64,000 nt of DNA from JACQCF01 sp043742785 (GTDB lineage: Bacteria; Omnitrophota; Gorgyraeia; Zapsychrales; Fredricksoniimonadaceae): the NCBI GenBank assembly GCA_043742785.1, contig JAYTXU010000006.1, positions 1-64,000 of the forward strand, given 5' to 3'. Both the position numbers and the translations under genes were made by a program. Positions 25,236-34,215 of the stretch are shown here, one piece after another. Below the pieces are notes generated by a model, which saw only the letters and a list, made by a program, of their open reading frames with translations, did no database searches and had not been told where the DNA came from. How positions within the stretch are numbered: the first letter of the stretch is position 1; each line of letters starts with the position of its first letter.

Positions 25236-25940
25236 ATGCGAAAAATTGATCAAATTTATGAAGGTAAAGCCAAAATTCTTTATACAACAGAGAATCCTGA
25301 TCTTTTGATTCAATATTTTAAAGATGATGCTACAGCTTTTAATGCCCAGAAAAAAGGAACCATTGAAGAAAAAGGCATTATGAATAATCGCATTGCTTCT
25401 AAGATATTTGAATATTTAACAACTGTTGGTGTTCAGACTCATTTTGTGAAGAATCTAAGTGATCGGGAGATGTTGGTTAAGAGAGTCAACATTGTTCCTA
25501 TCGAAGTTATTGTTCGTAATCGTGCGGCAGGATCTTTATGCCGTTTGTTAGGATTGCAGGAAGGTTTGCAGTTAGCCTGTTCAACCTTGGAATTTTGTTT
25601 CAAGGAAGACAAATTAGGAGATCCTTTAATCAATGAGTATCACATTAGAGCTCTTAATCTGGCAACTGATGAAGAGATGAAGAAAATTTCACAAATGGCT
25701 CTGGCTATTAATGGTCATTTAAAGAAGTTCTTCTTGAATCTCAATATTGAATTGATTGATTTTAAATTAGAGTTTGGCCGTTATAAGGGTGACATTATCT
25801 TAGCCGATGAAATCTCTCCTGACACTTGCCGTTTGTGGGAAGTCGGTACAGGCAATAAGTTAGACAAAGATCGTTTCCGTCGAGATTTAGGTAATATTGA
25901 AGAAGCTTACAAAGAAGTCCTACGAAGAGTCTCGAGCTAG
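25236..25940 (+). CDS. purC: SAICAR synthetase
   Basis: 234 residues. Opens with QIYEGKAKILYTTENPD, followed by FKDDATAFN, EVIVRNRAAGSLCRR-like segment and DEISPDTCRLW. Joins CAIR and aspartate using ATP. The stop codon is directly followed by the purL ATG. Confidence 0.97.
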   Translation: MRKIDQIYEGKAKILYTTENPDLLIQYFKDDATAFNAQKKGTIEEKGIMNNRIASKIFEYLTTVGVQTHFVKNLSDREMLVKRVNIVPIEVIVRNRAAGSLCRLLGLQEGLQLACSTLEFCFKEDKLGDPLINEYHIRALNLATDEEMKKISQMALAINGHLKKFFLNLNIELIDFKLEFGRYKGDIILADEISPDTCRLWEVGTGNKLDKDRFRRDLGNIEEAYKEVLRRVSS

Positions 25941-28832
25941 ATGATTTGGCGTGTTGAAATAAAATTAAAAAGCGGCTTTTTGGATTCCGTTGGCCAAGCT
26001 GTCTTAAAAGACATTGCTGATTTAGGAATTGGTTCTTTGAGCAATGTTCGCGTGGTGTCCGTCTATCTTTTAGAGGGGGATATTTCACGGGAAGATGTTA
26101 AACGTATTTGTGAAGAACTTTTAGTTGATCCTATCGTTGAAGAGTACGGATTTTCCCTTTCTGCTCAAAAATCAAATCAAGATCATCATGTTGTTGAGAT
26201 TGCTTATAATCCTGGGGTTATGGATCCTGTTGAGGCTTCCACCCTTAAAGGGATTTGTGATTTAGGAATAGAGAAAATTCAAGCTCTGCGTACGGCTAGG
26301 CAGTATCATTTTTGGGGAAGTCTAACTCCCAAGGAATTAGAACAAATCACTAATCGCGTGTTGATGAATAAACTCATTCAGCATGCAGTTAAGACTTCAG
26401 CTCAAGCTATCCCAACGACCCTGATTTTATCAACTCCAGTACAATCAAAATTTGATATCGTTGTGGTCGAACTTCTTAATGCTTCTGATAAAGATTTGAT
26501 AAAAATTTCTTCCCAAGGACAATTGTATTTGAACCTTAATGAAATGAAGGCTATTCAAGTGCATTTCAAGAAGGAAGGCCGGAGCCCAAGTGATGTAGAA
26601 TTAGAGACTATTGCACAAACATGGAGTGAACATTGTAATCACAAAACTTTTCGTGGGATTATTCGTTATCGTCAGGGGAAGAAGGGTAAGGCTAAAATTA
26701 TTAAAAGTCTTTTTAAGACGACGATTGCTAAGGTCACTAATGATTTAAAGAAAAAATGGTGTATTTCTGTATTCCATGATAATGCGGGAGTTATTGCTTT
26801 TGATCGTGATTATCATGTTTGTTTTAAGGTCGAAACGCACAATCATCCTTCAGCTTTAGAGCCATTTGGAGGAGCTAATACGGGATTAGGTGGAGTTATT
26901 CGTGATACATTGGGAACAGGTTTAGCGGCCAAACCGTTGGCTAATACCGATGTATTTTGTTTTGCTCCTCCAACGACTTCTGTCAGTGAAATTCCCGTAG
27001 GTGCTCTGCATCCAAAACGTGTGATGAAGGGAGTTGTTTCAGGCGTTCGTGATTATGGCAATAAAATGGGCATCCCCACTGTCAATGGAGCTATTGTTTT
27101 TGATAAGTATTTTGTTGGCAATCCATTAGTATTCTGCGGTAACGTTGGACTTATTCCAGTAGGTAAAGAAATTAAAAAGGTTAGAAAAGGTGATTTGATT
27201 GTGGCTGTTGGAGGGAAGACAGGACGCGATGGTATTCATGGCGCAACATTTTCTTCGGGGGAATTAACCAGCGAATCTGAAACGGTTTCTTCAGGAGCCG
27301 TACAAATTGGCAATCCTATCGAACAGAAGAAGGTTCTAGATGCTCTTTTAAAAGCTAGAGATAAAAATCTTTTTACAGGTTTAACTGATTGTGGAGCCGG
27401 TGGATTTTCGAGTGCTGTTGGTGAAATGGGAGCCCAAACGGGAGCTCGAGTTGATTTGGATAAAGCTCCTCTTAAATACCAAGGACTTAGCTATACAGAG
27501 ATTTGGATTTCTGAATCTCAAGAACGAATGGTGATGTCGGTTCCTCCAGCGAAGATTGACGAGTTATTGAAAGTTTTTGCTGATGAGAATGTGGAAGCTG
27601 TTGTATTAGGTGAATTTGACGGTAGCGGACGTTTACAACTATTTTTTCAAGGTCATCAGGTTTGCGATTTAGATATGCATTTTCTACATGATGGTTTGCC
27701 TAAGATTATTAAAGAAGCTGTTTATGTTCCACCCGTATTAAAAGCAGAGAGATTATTAGCTAAAAAAGATTTAACCGAGGATCTCTGCGAAGCCTTGGCG
27801 CATTTTAATGTTGCCTCTAAGGAATCGGTAATTCGTGTTTATGATCATGAGGTTCAGGGAACAAGTGTTATTAAACCTTTGGTAGGTGTTCATACCGATG
27901 GTCCATCCGATGCTGCAGTTATCTCTCCTCGATTAGGTTCTAAAAAAGGGGTAGCTATTAGTAACGGAATTAATATTCGCTTTGGCATGATTGATCCCTA
28001 TTGGATGGCTGCTTCCTGTATTGATGAAGCGATCCGTCAGATTATTTCTGTTGGTGGCGCTTTAGATCGCATTGCTTTGCTTGATAATTTTTGCTGGGGG
28101 AACCCAGATAAGTCGGATCGACTAGGTTCCTTGGTACGATGTGCGCAAGGTTGTTACCAGGCTGCTAAATCTTTTGCGACACCGTTTATTTCAGGGAAGG
28201 ATAGTTTGTATAATGAATATACTGATAAAGGAAAATCATTAGCGATTCCTGGGACCATTCTTATTTCTGCTATCGGTATTGTGGAGGACATATCCAAGGT
28301 TGTGACCATGGATTTCAAGAAGGCGGGAAATAGTATTTATGTAGTTGGCAATACCTTTGATGAATTAGGCGGATCGATTTATTTAGCTAATCAAGATCAG
28401 ATAGGCAAGAATGTTCCTCAGGTGCGTTTTTCTTATGCGGTTAAAACATATAGAGCCATTGAGAAGGCTGTGAAGTTAGGCATTATTTCTTCCATGCATG
28501 ATATTTCAGAGGGTGGATTGGCTGTAGCATTGGCAGAGATGGCTTTTGCTGGCGGATTAGGTGTGACGGCTTTTGTGAAAGCTATTCCTTATCAAGGAAA
28601 ACGAAAATCCGAAGATGTTATCCTTTTCTCTGAAAGTAATTCACGCTTTCTTGTTGAAGTTGAGGCTCGTCATGAGAAATCTTTTAAATCAGCTTTAAAA
28701 GGAATTGCTCATGCGAAGCTAGGGATGGTTGAGGCAACGCCGGAGATGATTGTTTATGGCTTTAAAGACCAAGTTGTTGTGAATGCAAATATTTTTGATC
28801 TTAAAAACGTTTGGCAAACTCCTCTGAGGTAA
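25941..28832 (+). CDS. purL: FGAM synthase: tandem PurS domains fused to PurL
   Basis: 963 residues. Two PurS-like modules (about 2-76 with VEIKLKSGFLDSVGQAVLKDI, and 88-160 with VEIAYNPGVMDPVEASTLKGI) precede a PurL synthetase: active-site EHCNHKTF near 229, FKVETHNHPSALEPFGGANTG and GGKTGRDGIHGATFSS. Glutamine is hydrolysed by PurQ at 29577. Bacillus keeps PurS separate and the E. coli enzyme has everything in one chain with a PurS-dimer-like start; this protein is intermediate. Confidence 0.95.
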   Translation: MIWRVEIKLKSGFLDSVGQAVLKDIADLGIGSLSNVRVVSVYLLEGDISREDVKRICEELLVDPIVEEYGFSLSAQKSNQDHHVVEIAYNPGVMDPVEASTLKGICDLGIEKIQALRTARQYHFWGSLTPKELEQITNRVLMNKLIQHAVKTSAQAIPTTLILSTPVQSKFDIVVVELLNASDKDLIKISSQGQLYLNLNEMKAIQVHFKKEGRSPSDVELETIAQTWSEHCNHKTFRGIIRYRQGKKGKAKIIKSLFKTTIAKVTNDLKKKWCISVFHDNAGVIAFDRDYHVCFKVETHNHPSALEPFGGANTGLGGVIRDTLGTGLAAKPLANTDVFCFAPPTTSVSEIPVGALHPKRVMKGVVSGVRDYGNKMGIPTVNGAIVFDKYFVGNPLVFCGNVGLIPVGKEIKKVRKGDLIVAVGGKTGRDGIHGATFSSGELTSESETVSSGAVQIGNPIEQKKVLDALLKARDKNLFTGLTDCGAGGFSSAVGEMGAQTGARVDLDKAPLKYQGLSYTEIWISESQERMVMSVPPAKIDELLKVFADENVEAVVLGEFDGSGRLQLFFQGHQVCDLDMHFLHDGLPKIIKEAVYVPPVLKAERLLAKKDLTEDLCEALAHFNVASKESVIRVYDHEVQGTSVIKPLVGVHTDGPSDAAVISPRLGSKKGVAISNGINIRFGMIDPYWMAASCIDEAIRQIISVGGALDRIALLDNFCWGNPDKSDRLGSLVRCAQGCYQAAKSFATPFISGKDSLYNEYTDKGKSLAIPGTILISAIGIVEDISKVVTMDFKKAGNSIYVVGNTFDELGGSIYLANQDQIGKNVPQVRFSYAVKTYRAIEKAVKLGIISSMHDISEGGLAVALAEMAFAGGLGVTAFVKAIPYQGKRKSEDVILFSESNSRFLVEVEARHEKSFKSALKGIAHAKLGMVEATPEMIVYGFKDQVVVNANIFDLKNVWQTPLR

Positions 28833-28834
28833 GA

Positions 28835-29503
28835 ATGATAAAAACAAAGAAATATTCAAAGTCTCCTGATTTAGATTTAATGGAAGATCCGTGGCGGATT
28901 TTTCGTATTATGGCGGAATTTGTTGATGGATTTGAAGAACTTAAAGATGTAGGCCGTGCGGTCAGTATTTTTGGCTCTGCTCGTATTAAGCCGGGTCATC
29001 CTTATTATCAAGCGGCAGACAAAACAGCTTTTCTTTTAGTTAAAGCGGGTTATGCAGTTATTACAGGTGGCGGCCCAAGCATTATGGAAGCGAGTAATAA
29101 AGGAGCAGCGAAAGCAGGCGGACAATCTATAGGGCTTAATATTGATTTACCTTTTGAACAGAAACCTAATCCTTTTATTAATCATTTAATTAATTTTCAT
29201 TATTTCTTTTGTCGTAAGGTTTGTTTTGTTAAATATGCTAAGGCTTTTGTTATTTTTCCTGGAGGTTTTGGCACCTTAGATGAATTATCAGAGAGTCTTA
29301 CCCTTATTCAAACACAGCGCATGGAAAAATTTCCTGTTATTCTTTATGGTAGTAAATATTGGAAAGGTCTTTTAGATTGGTTTGCCGGTTCTATGTTAGA
29401 AGAAGGATGTATTGATGCGAAAGATTTAGACTTTATTCAGGTCGCGGATAAACCTGAGGATGTTATAAAAATTATTAAGAAGTTTTATCTGAAAAAGAAA
29501 TAA
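28835..29503 (+). CDS. LOG-family (TIGR00730) nucleotide phosphoribohydrolase-like protein
   Basis: 222 residues. Rossmann-type fold with FGSARIKPGHPYY, ITGGGPSIMEASNKGA and FPGGFGTLDELSESL, the PGGxGTxxE motif of cytokinin-activating LOG enzymes often mislabelled lysine decarboxylase. Family members split nucleoside monophosphates into base and ribose-5-phosphate. Being inside the purine operon fits nucleotide turnover. ATG 28835 follows GAGGTAAG; the purL stop is at 28832. Confidence 0.9.
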   Translation: MIKTKKYSKSPDLDLMEDPWRIFRIMAEFVDGFEELKDVGRAVSIFGSARIKPGHPYYQAADKTAFLLVKAGYAVITGGGPSIMEASNKGAAKAGGQSIGLNIDLPFEQKPNPFINHLINFHYFFCRKVCFVKYAKAFVIFPGGFGTLDELSESLTLIQTQRMEKFPVILYGSKYWKGLLDWFAGSMLEEGCIDAKDLDFIQVADKPEDVIKIIKKFYLKKK

Positions 29504-29510
29504 TGTAGGG

Positions 29511-29560
29511 GCGACCCCCTGTGGTCGCTATCAAATGAGGACAGGCATAGGGGCCTGTCC
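29511..29560 (+). repeat. Two REP-like hairpins in the purine operon
   Basis: GCGACC/GGTCGC (29511-29528) and GGACAGGC/GCCTGTCC (29539-29560, 6-nt loop). Both resemble widely dispersed intergenic repeats (AGGGGCGACCC type), recognised from memory. They lie between the LOG gene and purQ without breaking the operon direction and might tune mRNA stability. Confidence 0.65.
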
Positions 29561-29576
29561 GTACAAACGGAATGAT

Positions 29577-30368
29577 ATGAGTAAGAATGTTCGTGTATTA
29601 GTTTTGCGCACTGCAGGAACCAATTGCAATGAGGAAACAGCGTATGCTTTTTCTTATTTCGGCGCAGCTGTTGATCAAGTGCATGTCAATGAATTGGTCG
29701 CAGGCACGAAGAAACTTTTGGATTATCAAATCCTGGCCTTGCCTGGCGGCTTTAGCTATGGCGATGATATTGCTTCAGGCCGTATTTTAGCCAATGAACT
29801 GCGTTTAAAGCTGGGCGGTGATATCAAGAAATTTATTGCGGATGGTAAATTAGTAATTGGTATTTGCAATGGTTTTCAAATTCTAGTGAAAGCGGGAATT
29901 CTTCCTGGATTGGGTTTAAACGCCGGACAGGAAGCAACCTTGTTTCATAATGATTCCGCTAAATTTGAAGCCCGTTGGACGCATTTGACTGTTACCGGAG
30001 AGAAATCCGTTTGGACTAAAGGTATTCAACAACAAATTTATCTTCCTGTTGCTCATGGAGAGGGAAAGTTTATTCCTCGTGACCCAAAGGTTTTAGAAAC
30101 ATTAAAAGCCAATGGTCAGATTGTTTTTCATTATTGTGCGGCGAACGGTGCTGTACCTTTATACCCAGATAATCCTAACGGTTCAACCGAGCATATCGCA
30201 GGTATTTGTGATACCACGGGCCGTGTGTTAGGATTAATGCCTCATCCTGAGCGTCATTTTTTATCTCATCAGCATCCGTTCTGGATGCGTTTAGGGAAGA
30301 AAGACAAGCTGGGTGATGGAGCAAAGATTTTCGAAAACGGCATTAATTACGCGAAAGAACAATTATGA
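29577..30368 (+). CDS. purQ: FGAM synthase glutaminase subunit
   Basis: 263 residues, the longer PurQ type. Class I glutamine amidotransferase with the nucleophile in IGICNGFQILVKAG and LMPHPERHF for the His. Feeds ammonia to PurL. ATG 29577 begins MSKNVRVLVLRTAGTNCNEE; the frame upstream runs through the repeat and is not conserved. Overlaps purM by 4 bp. Confidence 0.95.
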   Translation: MSKNVRVLVLRTAGTNCNEETAYAFSYFGAAVDQVHVNELVAGTKKLLDYQILALPGGFSYGDDIASGRILANELRLKLGGDIKKFIADGKLVIGICNGFQILVKAGILPGLGLNAGQEATLFHNDSAKFEARWTHLTVTGEKSVWTKGIQQQIYLPVAHGEGKFIPRDPKVLETLKANGQIVFHYCAANGAVPLYPDNPNGSTEHIAGICDTTGRVLGLMPHPERHFLSHQHPFWMRLGKKDKLGDGAKIFENGINYAKEQL

Positions 30369-31369
30369 GCAAGGTTTTAACCTATAAAAAAGCAGGGGTT
30401 GATATTGCTAAGGCTAATCGATTTGTTGATGCGATTAAGTTAATATCGAAATCAACCATCAATAAGCATGTACTTAATAAGCTTGGCTCATTTGGAGCTT
30501 TATTTGATTTAGGGTCGTTTAAATATAAGAATCCAGTTCTTGTTTCTTCGACGGACGGCGTAGGTACTAAACTTTTAGTGGCTAATCTCATCAAGAAGCA
30601 CGATACGGTAGGAATCGATTTAGTCGCGATGAACGTGAACGATCTTCTTTGTACAGGCGCTAAGCCTTTATTTTTTTTGGATTATATTGCGACTGGTAAG
30701 CTGAACAATACCACTATGAAATCTGTGATGAAGGGGATTGTGGCTGGTTGTCATCTGTCTGGCTGTGCCTTGATCGGTGGCGAAACCGCAGAGATGCCTG
30801 ATATGTATAAAGGCGAAGAATATGATTTAGCTGGTTTTACAGTTGGTATTGTAGAAAAAGATAAAATTATTGATGGCTCATTGCTTAAAGTGGGGGATGT
30901 TCTGATTGGCCTTCCTTCTTCAGGACTGCATTCCAATGGATATTCCCTTGCTCGCAAAGCATTAAGTGCAGCTCAGCAGAAAGAATATGGTCAAATTTTA
31001 ATTAAGCCGACCTGTATTTATGTCAAACAAGTCCTAGCTCTTTTAGAGAAATTCTCCGTTAAGGGAATGGCTCATATGACGGGTGGTGCCTGGTATGAAA
31101 AGCTAACTAAAATTCTACCAAAGGGGCATGCTTTTTCTGTCAATAAAGGCAGCTGGCCTATTCCCCGTATTTTCCAATTGATTCAAGATAAGGGTCATAT
31201 TCCCGAACACGATATGTACCGTACTTTTAATATGGGGATTGGATTTTGCTTGGTGGCTTCTCCAAAGGATGTGACGGGAGTACAGGTGTTCTTACGCAGT
31301 CAGCATCAAGAGTCTTTTGTGATTGGTAAGGTTATCCAGGATTCAAAACGTAAGGTAGTTTTTCAATGA
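30365..31369 (+). CDS. purM: AIR synthetase
   Basis: 334 residues. YKKAGVDI at the start, STDGVGTKLLVA, GGETAEMPDMYKGEEYDLAGF and GLPSSGLHSNGYSL are PurM signatures. Closes the imidazole ring with ATP. ATGA overlaps on both sides, with purQ and purD. Confidence 0.97.
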   Translation: MSKVLTYKKAGVDIAKANRFVDAIKLISKSTINKHVLNKLGSFGALFDLGSFKYKNPVLVSSTDGVGTKLLVANLIKKHDTVGIDLVAMNVNDLLCTGAKPLFFLDYIATGKLNNTTMKSVMKGIVAGCHLSGCALIGGETAEMPDMYKGEEYDLAGFTVGIVEKDKIIDGSLLKVGDVLIGLPSSGLHSNGYSLARKALSAAQQKEYGQILIKPTCIYVKQVLALLEKFSVKGMAHMTGGAWYEKLTKILPKGHAFSVNKGSWPIPRIFQLIQDKGHIPEHDMYRTFNMGIGFCLVASPKDVTGVQVFLRSQHQESFVIGKVIQDSKRKVVFQ

Positions 31370-32646
31370 ACATCCTCGTCATCGGTTCCGGCGGACGTGA
31401 ACACGCGCTCTGCTGGAAAATCAAACAAAGTCTTAAGGTCAAGAAGCTCTACTGCGCTCCAGGTAACGGCGGCATCGCTCAGTTAGCAGAATGCGTTCCT
31501 ATTGCAGCAGAAGATATTGATGCTCTTCTAGAATTCGCCTTATCTAAGAAAATAGATTTAACTGTTGTAGGTCCTGAAGTTTCTTTAGTTAAGGGAATCG
31601 TGGATGTTTTTGTTCAAAAGGGTTTAAAAATTTTTGGTCCAAGCAAGGAAGCTTCTCAATTAGAGGGGAGTAAGGTTTTTTCAAAAGAGTTTTTACATCG
31701 AAGGAATATTCCTACCGCTATCTATAAAGTATTTGATAGGGCAAGTGAAGCGATGGATTTTTTAAACAAAGCACAGTTTCCTTTAGTGGTTAAAGCGGAT
31801 GGTATTGCTGCTGGTAAAGGGGTTTATGTTTGCCAAAATCTTAAAGAAGCTCAAATAGCTATTGATGATATTATGGTTCAAAAGATTTTTGGGGAAGCTG
31901 GAGATAGAATCGTTATAGAAGAATGCTTGATGGGTCAAGAAGCATCGGTATTAGCGATTTGTGATGGAAAACATTTCTTTGTTTTACCAAGTGCCCAGGA
32001 TCATAAACGTATTTTTGATGAAGATGTGGGGCCTAATACAGGGGGAATGGGTTCTTATTCTCCAGCACCAGTTGTTACTCAAAAACTTTTGGATGCTATT
32101 ATTACACGCATTATCGAGCCTGCTGTACGTGGAATGTATCAGGAAGGTATTCCTTTTAAAGGGGTCTTATACGCAGGGGTAATGTTAACTCAAGATGGAC
32201 CTTTTGTGTTAGAATTTAATACTCGTTTTGGTGATCCTGAAACACAAAGTATTTTACCTCGGTTAAAAAGTGATTTGGTTGAAATTATGATAGCGGCTTG
32301 TGATGGTAGACTCAATGAGATAAAGGTGCAGTGGGATTCCAGGTCTTGTATTTGTGTTGCTATCGTTTCTGGAGGTTATCCAGGGAAGTACAGCAATGGT
32401 TATCAGATCAAGGGTTTAGATGAAATTACTGATGTAGACACTATTGTTTTTCATGCAGGAACCAAGAATGACGGCGGCATCATTGTGACGGCGGGAGGCC
32501 GTGTTCTTGGGATTACAAGTTTAGGTAATTCTCTTGAAAAAGCCATTACCAAAGCGTATGACGCTGTGGATAAGATTCAGTTTGATCATATGTTTTTTCG
32601 TCGTGATATTGGACAAAAAGCTTTAAATTTAGCCAAATCCAAATGA
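31366..32646 (+). CDS. purD: Phosphoribosylamine-glycine ligase
   Basis: 426 residues. ATP-grasp enzyme with VIGSGGREHALCWK, VVKADGIAAGKGVYVC and LEFNTRFGDPETQ. Adds glycine to phosphoribosylamine. Glycine could come from GlyA encoded 1.6 kb downstream. Overlaps the next gene by 4 bp. Confidence 0.97.
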   Translation: MNILVIGSGGREHALCWKIKQSLKVKKLYCAPGNGGIAQLAECVPIAAEDIDALLEFALSKKIDLTVVGPEVSLVKGIVDVFVQKGLKIFGPSKEASQLEGSKVFSKEFLHRRNIPTAIYKVFDRASEAMDFLNKAQFPLVVKADGIAAGKGVYVCQNLKEAQIAIDDIMVQKIFGEAGDRIVIEECLMGQEASVLAICDGKHFFVLPSAQDHKRIFDEDVGPNTGGMGSYSPAPVVTQKLLDAIITRIIEPAVRGMYQEGIPFKGVLYAGVMLTQDGPFVLEFNTRFGDPETQSILPRLKSDLVEIMIAACDGRLNEIKVQWDSRSCICVAIVSGGYPGKYSNGYQIKGLDEITDVDTIVFHAGTKNDGGIIVTAGGRVLGITSLGNSLEKAITKAYDAVDKIQFDHMFFRRDIGQKALNLAKSK

Positions 32647-33707
32647 AAACAAAAATCTTAAAGATTAATCCAGCTGTACCAGAACCAGATATGATTGCTG
32701 AAGCGGCGCGTGTAATCCGTCAAGGTGGTTTGGTTATTTTTCCTACAGAAACGGTTTATGGGATTGCGGCAGATTCCAATAATCCTGAAGCGATGGAGCG
32801 TTTGAATCAAGTTAAGCGTCGCACCGAGAATAAACCGTATTCGATTCTTGTGGCTCACAGGGGTATTATTGAGAATTATTCCAATTATACAAATCCAAAT
32901 TTATATAAGCTTATTGATAAGTATTGGCCGGGACCGTTAACGATCATTGTCCCTTCTAAGCAGGAGGAACATACAATTGGTATTCGTATGCCGGATCATA
33001 CGATTGCTTTGCGTTTAGTTGAAGAGTCAGCGTGTACCATTGCGGCACCGTCTGCTAACTTAGAAGGTAAAAAAGCCCCAACGAATGTTACAGAGGCCTT
33101 AGTGGATTTGGATGGGTTGGTAGACTTAGCTATTGATGGAGGACCGGTTGAATTTGGTATTTCGTCTTCCATTGTTGATTTTACTAAACCTAAACCTACT
33201 GTTACCCGTGAAGGGGTGATCAGCCAGTCGGATGTGGATCGAACAGTCAATAAGAAGGTCGTTTTGTTTATTTGCACGGGCAATAGCTGTCGGTCAGTCA
33301 TGGCGGAATATTTGCTTAAGGCTAAATTAGTCGGTCGTGAAGATGTGGAAGTTCTCTCTGCGGGAACAAGTGTTTATTTTAAGTCAGGAGCGAGCCAAGA
33401 GACTCTTTCAGTTTTACGCGAACAGGGAATTAATGCAGCTATTCATATTTCTAAACCTTTAGGGAGAACCATGCTGCGCAAAGCAGATTTGATTTTTGCG
33501 ATGACTAAGGGACATCGGATTCAGATTTTAGATCACGTGCCTTATGTAGAAAACAGAGTGTATTTGTTAAAAGAATTCTGTCGTCATAATATCAGCGGTG
33601 AATCGGAGTTAGATGTTCCTGATCCTATAGGACAGTCTCATGCATCCTATCAGGATTGCTTATTGATTATCAATGAAGCGGTTGAGAAAATTGTAGATCT
33701 CTTGTAA
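32643..33707 (+). CDS. Fusion of Sua5/TsaC threonylcarbamoyl-AMP synthase with YwlE-like phosphatase
   Basis: 354 residues. Domain 1 (about 1-200) is a YrdC/TsaC domain: GGLVIFPTETVYGIAAD, KPYSILV, YWPGPLTIIV, AAPSANLEGK; it makes TC-AMP for t6A37 in tRNA. Domain 2 (about 206-354) is an LMW phosphatase: P-loop C211-T-G-N-S-C-R217, LIFAMTKGHR, and the acid Asp near 327 in DPIGQSH. In B. subtilis separate genes ywlC, ywlE, ywlF(rpiB), glyA stand in this order, and YwlE is a protein-arginine phosphatase selected by Thr in CTGNTCR. Here the position is Ser, not the Ile of tyrosine phosphatases. Confidence 0.92.
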   Translation: MKTKILKINPAVPEPDMIAEAARVIRQGGLVIFPTETVYGIAADSNNPEAMERLNQVKRRTENKPYSILVAHRGIIENYSNYTNPNLYKLIDKYWPGPLTIIVPSKQEEHTIGIRMPDHTIALRLVEESACTIAAPSANLEGKKAPTNVTEALVDLDGLVDLAIDGGPVEFGISSSIVDFTKPKPTVTREGVISQSDVDRTVNKKVVLFICTGNSCRSVMAEYLLKAKLVGREDVEVLSAGTSVYFKSGASQETLSVLREQGINAAIHISKPLGRTMLRKADLIFAMTKGHRIQILDHVPYVENRVYLLKEFCRHNISGESELDVPDPIGQSHASYQDCLLIINEAVEKIVDLL

Positions 33708-33762
33708 TCCCCTCAGGCTGGGGAAGCCCTGTTGATTGTGAAAATTCTTTGAGGAGAATAAT

Positions 33763-34215
33763 GTGAAGGTTTATATTGGTGCAGATCACAGAGGGTTTGA
33801 ATTAAAACAAAAAGTAGATGCTTTTCTAAAAATACAAGGACATCAAGTCATTGATGTGGGAACTCATGCTAAGGATGTATCGTGTGACTATCCTCAATTT
33901 TCCTATGAGGTAGCGACGAAAGTCGCTTATGATTCTAACTCGCGAGGTATATTGTTATGTATGACCGGCATCGGCCATTCTATTGCCGCTAACAAGGTGC
34001 CAGGGGCGTATGCAGCGCTGTGTTATAACAAGGAGGCAGCGGTCCTCTCCCGTCAGCATAATAATGCAAATATTCTGGTCATAGGTTCTAAATTTGTTAC
34101 AGAGAAAGAACTGTTAGAAATTATAGCAGTTTGGCTTAAAGAGGATTTTGAGGGGGGAAGACATTTAGTACGTATAGAGAAAATTAAAAGGATAGAAAAG
34201 GAATTCTCAAAATGA
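33763..34215 (+). CDS. rpiB: Ribose-5-phosphate isomerase B
   Basis: 150 residues, GTG start after GAGGAG. VYIGADHRGFELK, CDYPQFSYEVA, GILLCMTGIGHSIAANK and the His in RQHNNANILV fit RpiB. In most RpiB the second motif reads C-G-T-G; here it is C-M-T-G, so the usual catalytic Cys is still there. Supplies ribose-5-phosphate for PRPP. The 55-bp gap before it has a weak hairpin TCCCC/GGGGA. Overlaps glyA by 4 bp. Confidence 0.94.
   Translation: MKVYIGADHRGFELKQKVDAFLKIQGHQVIDVGTHAKDVSCDYPQFSYEVATKVAYDSNSRGILLCMTGIGHSIAANKVPGAYAALCYNKEAAVLSRQHNNANILVIGSKFVTEKELLEIIAVWLKEDFEGGRHLVRIEKIKRIEKEFSK

Noticed and set aside
29535..29576. N-terminal extension of PurQ
   Set aside because: It is translated repeat hairpin and not conserved.
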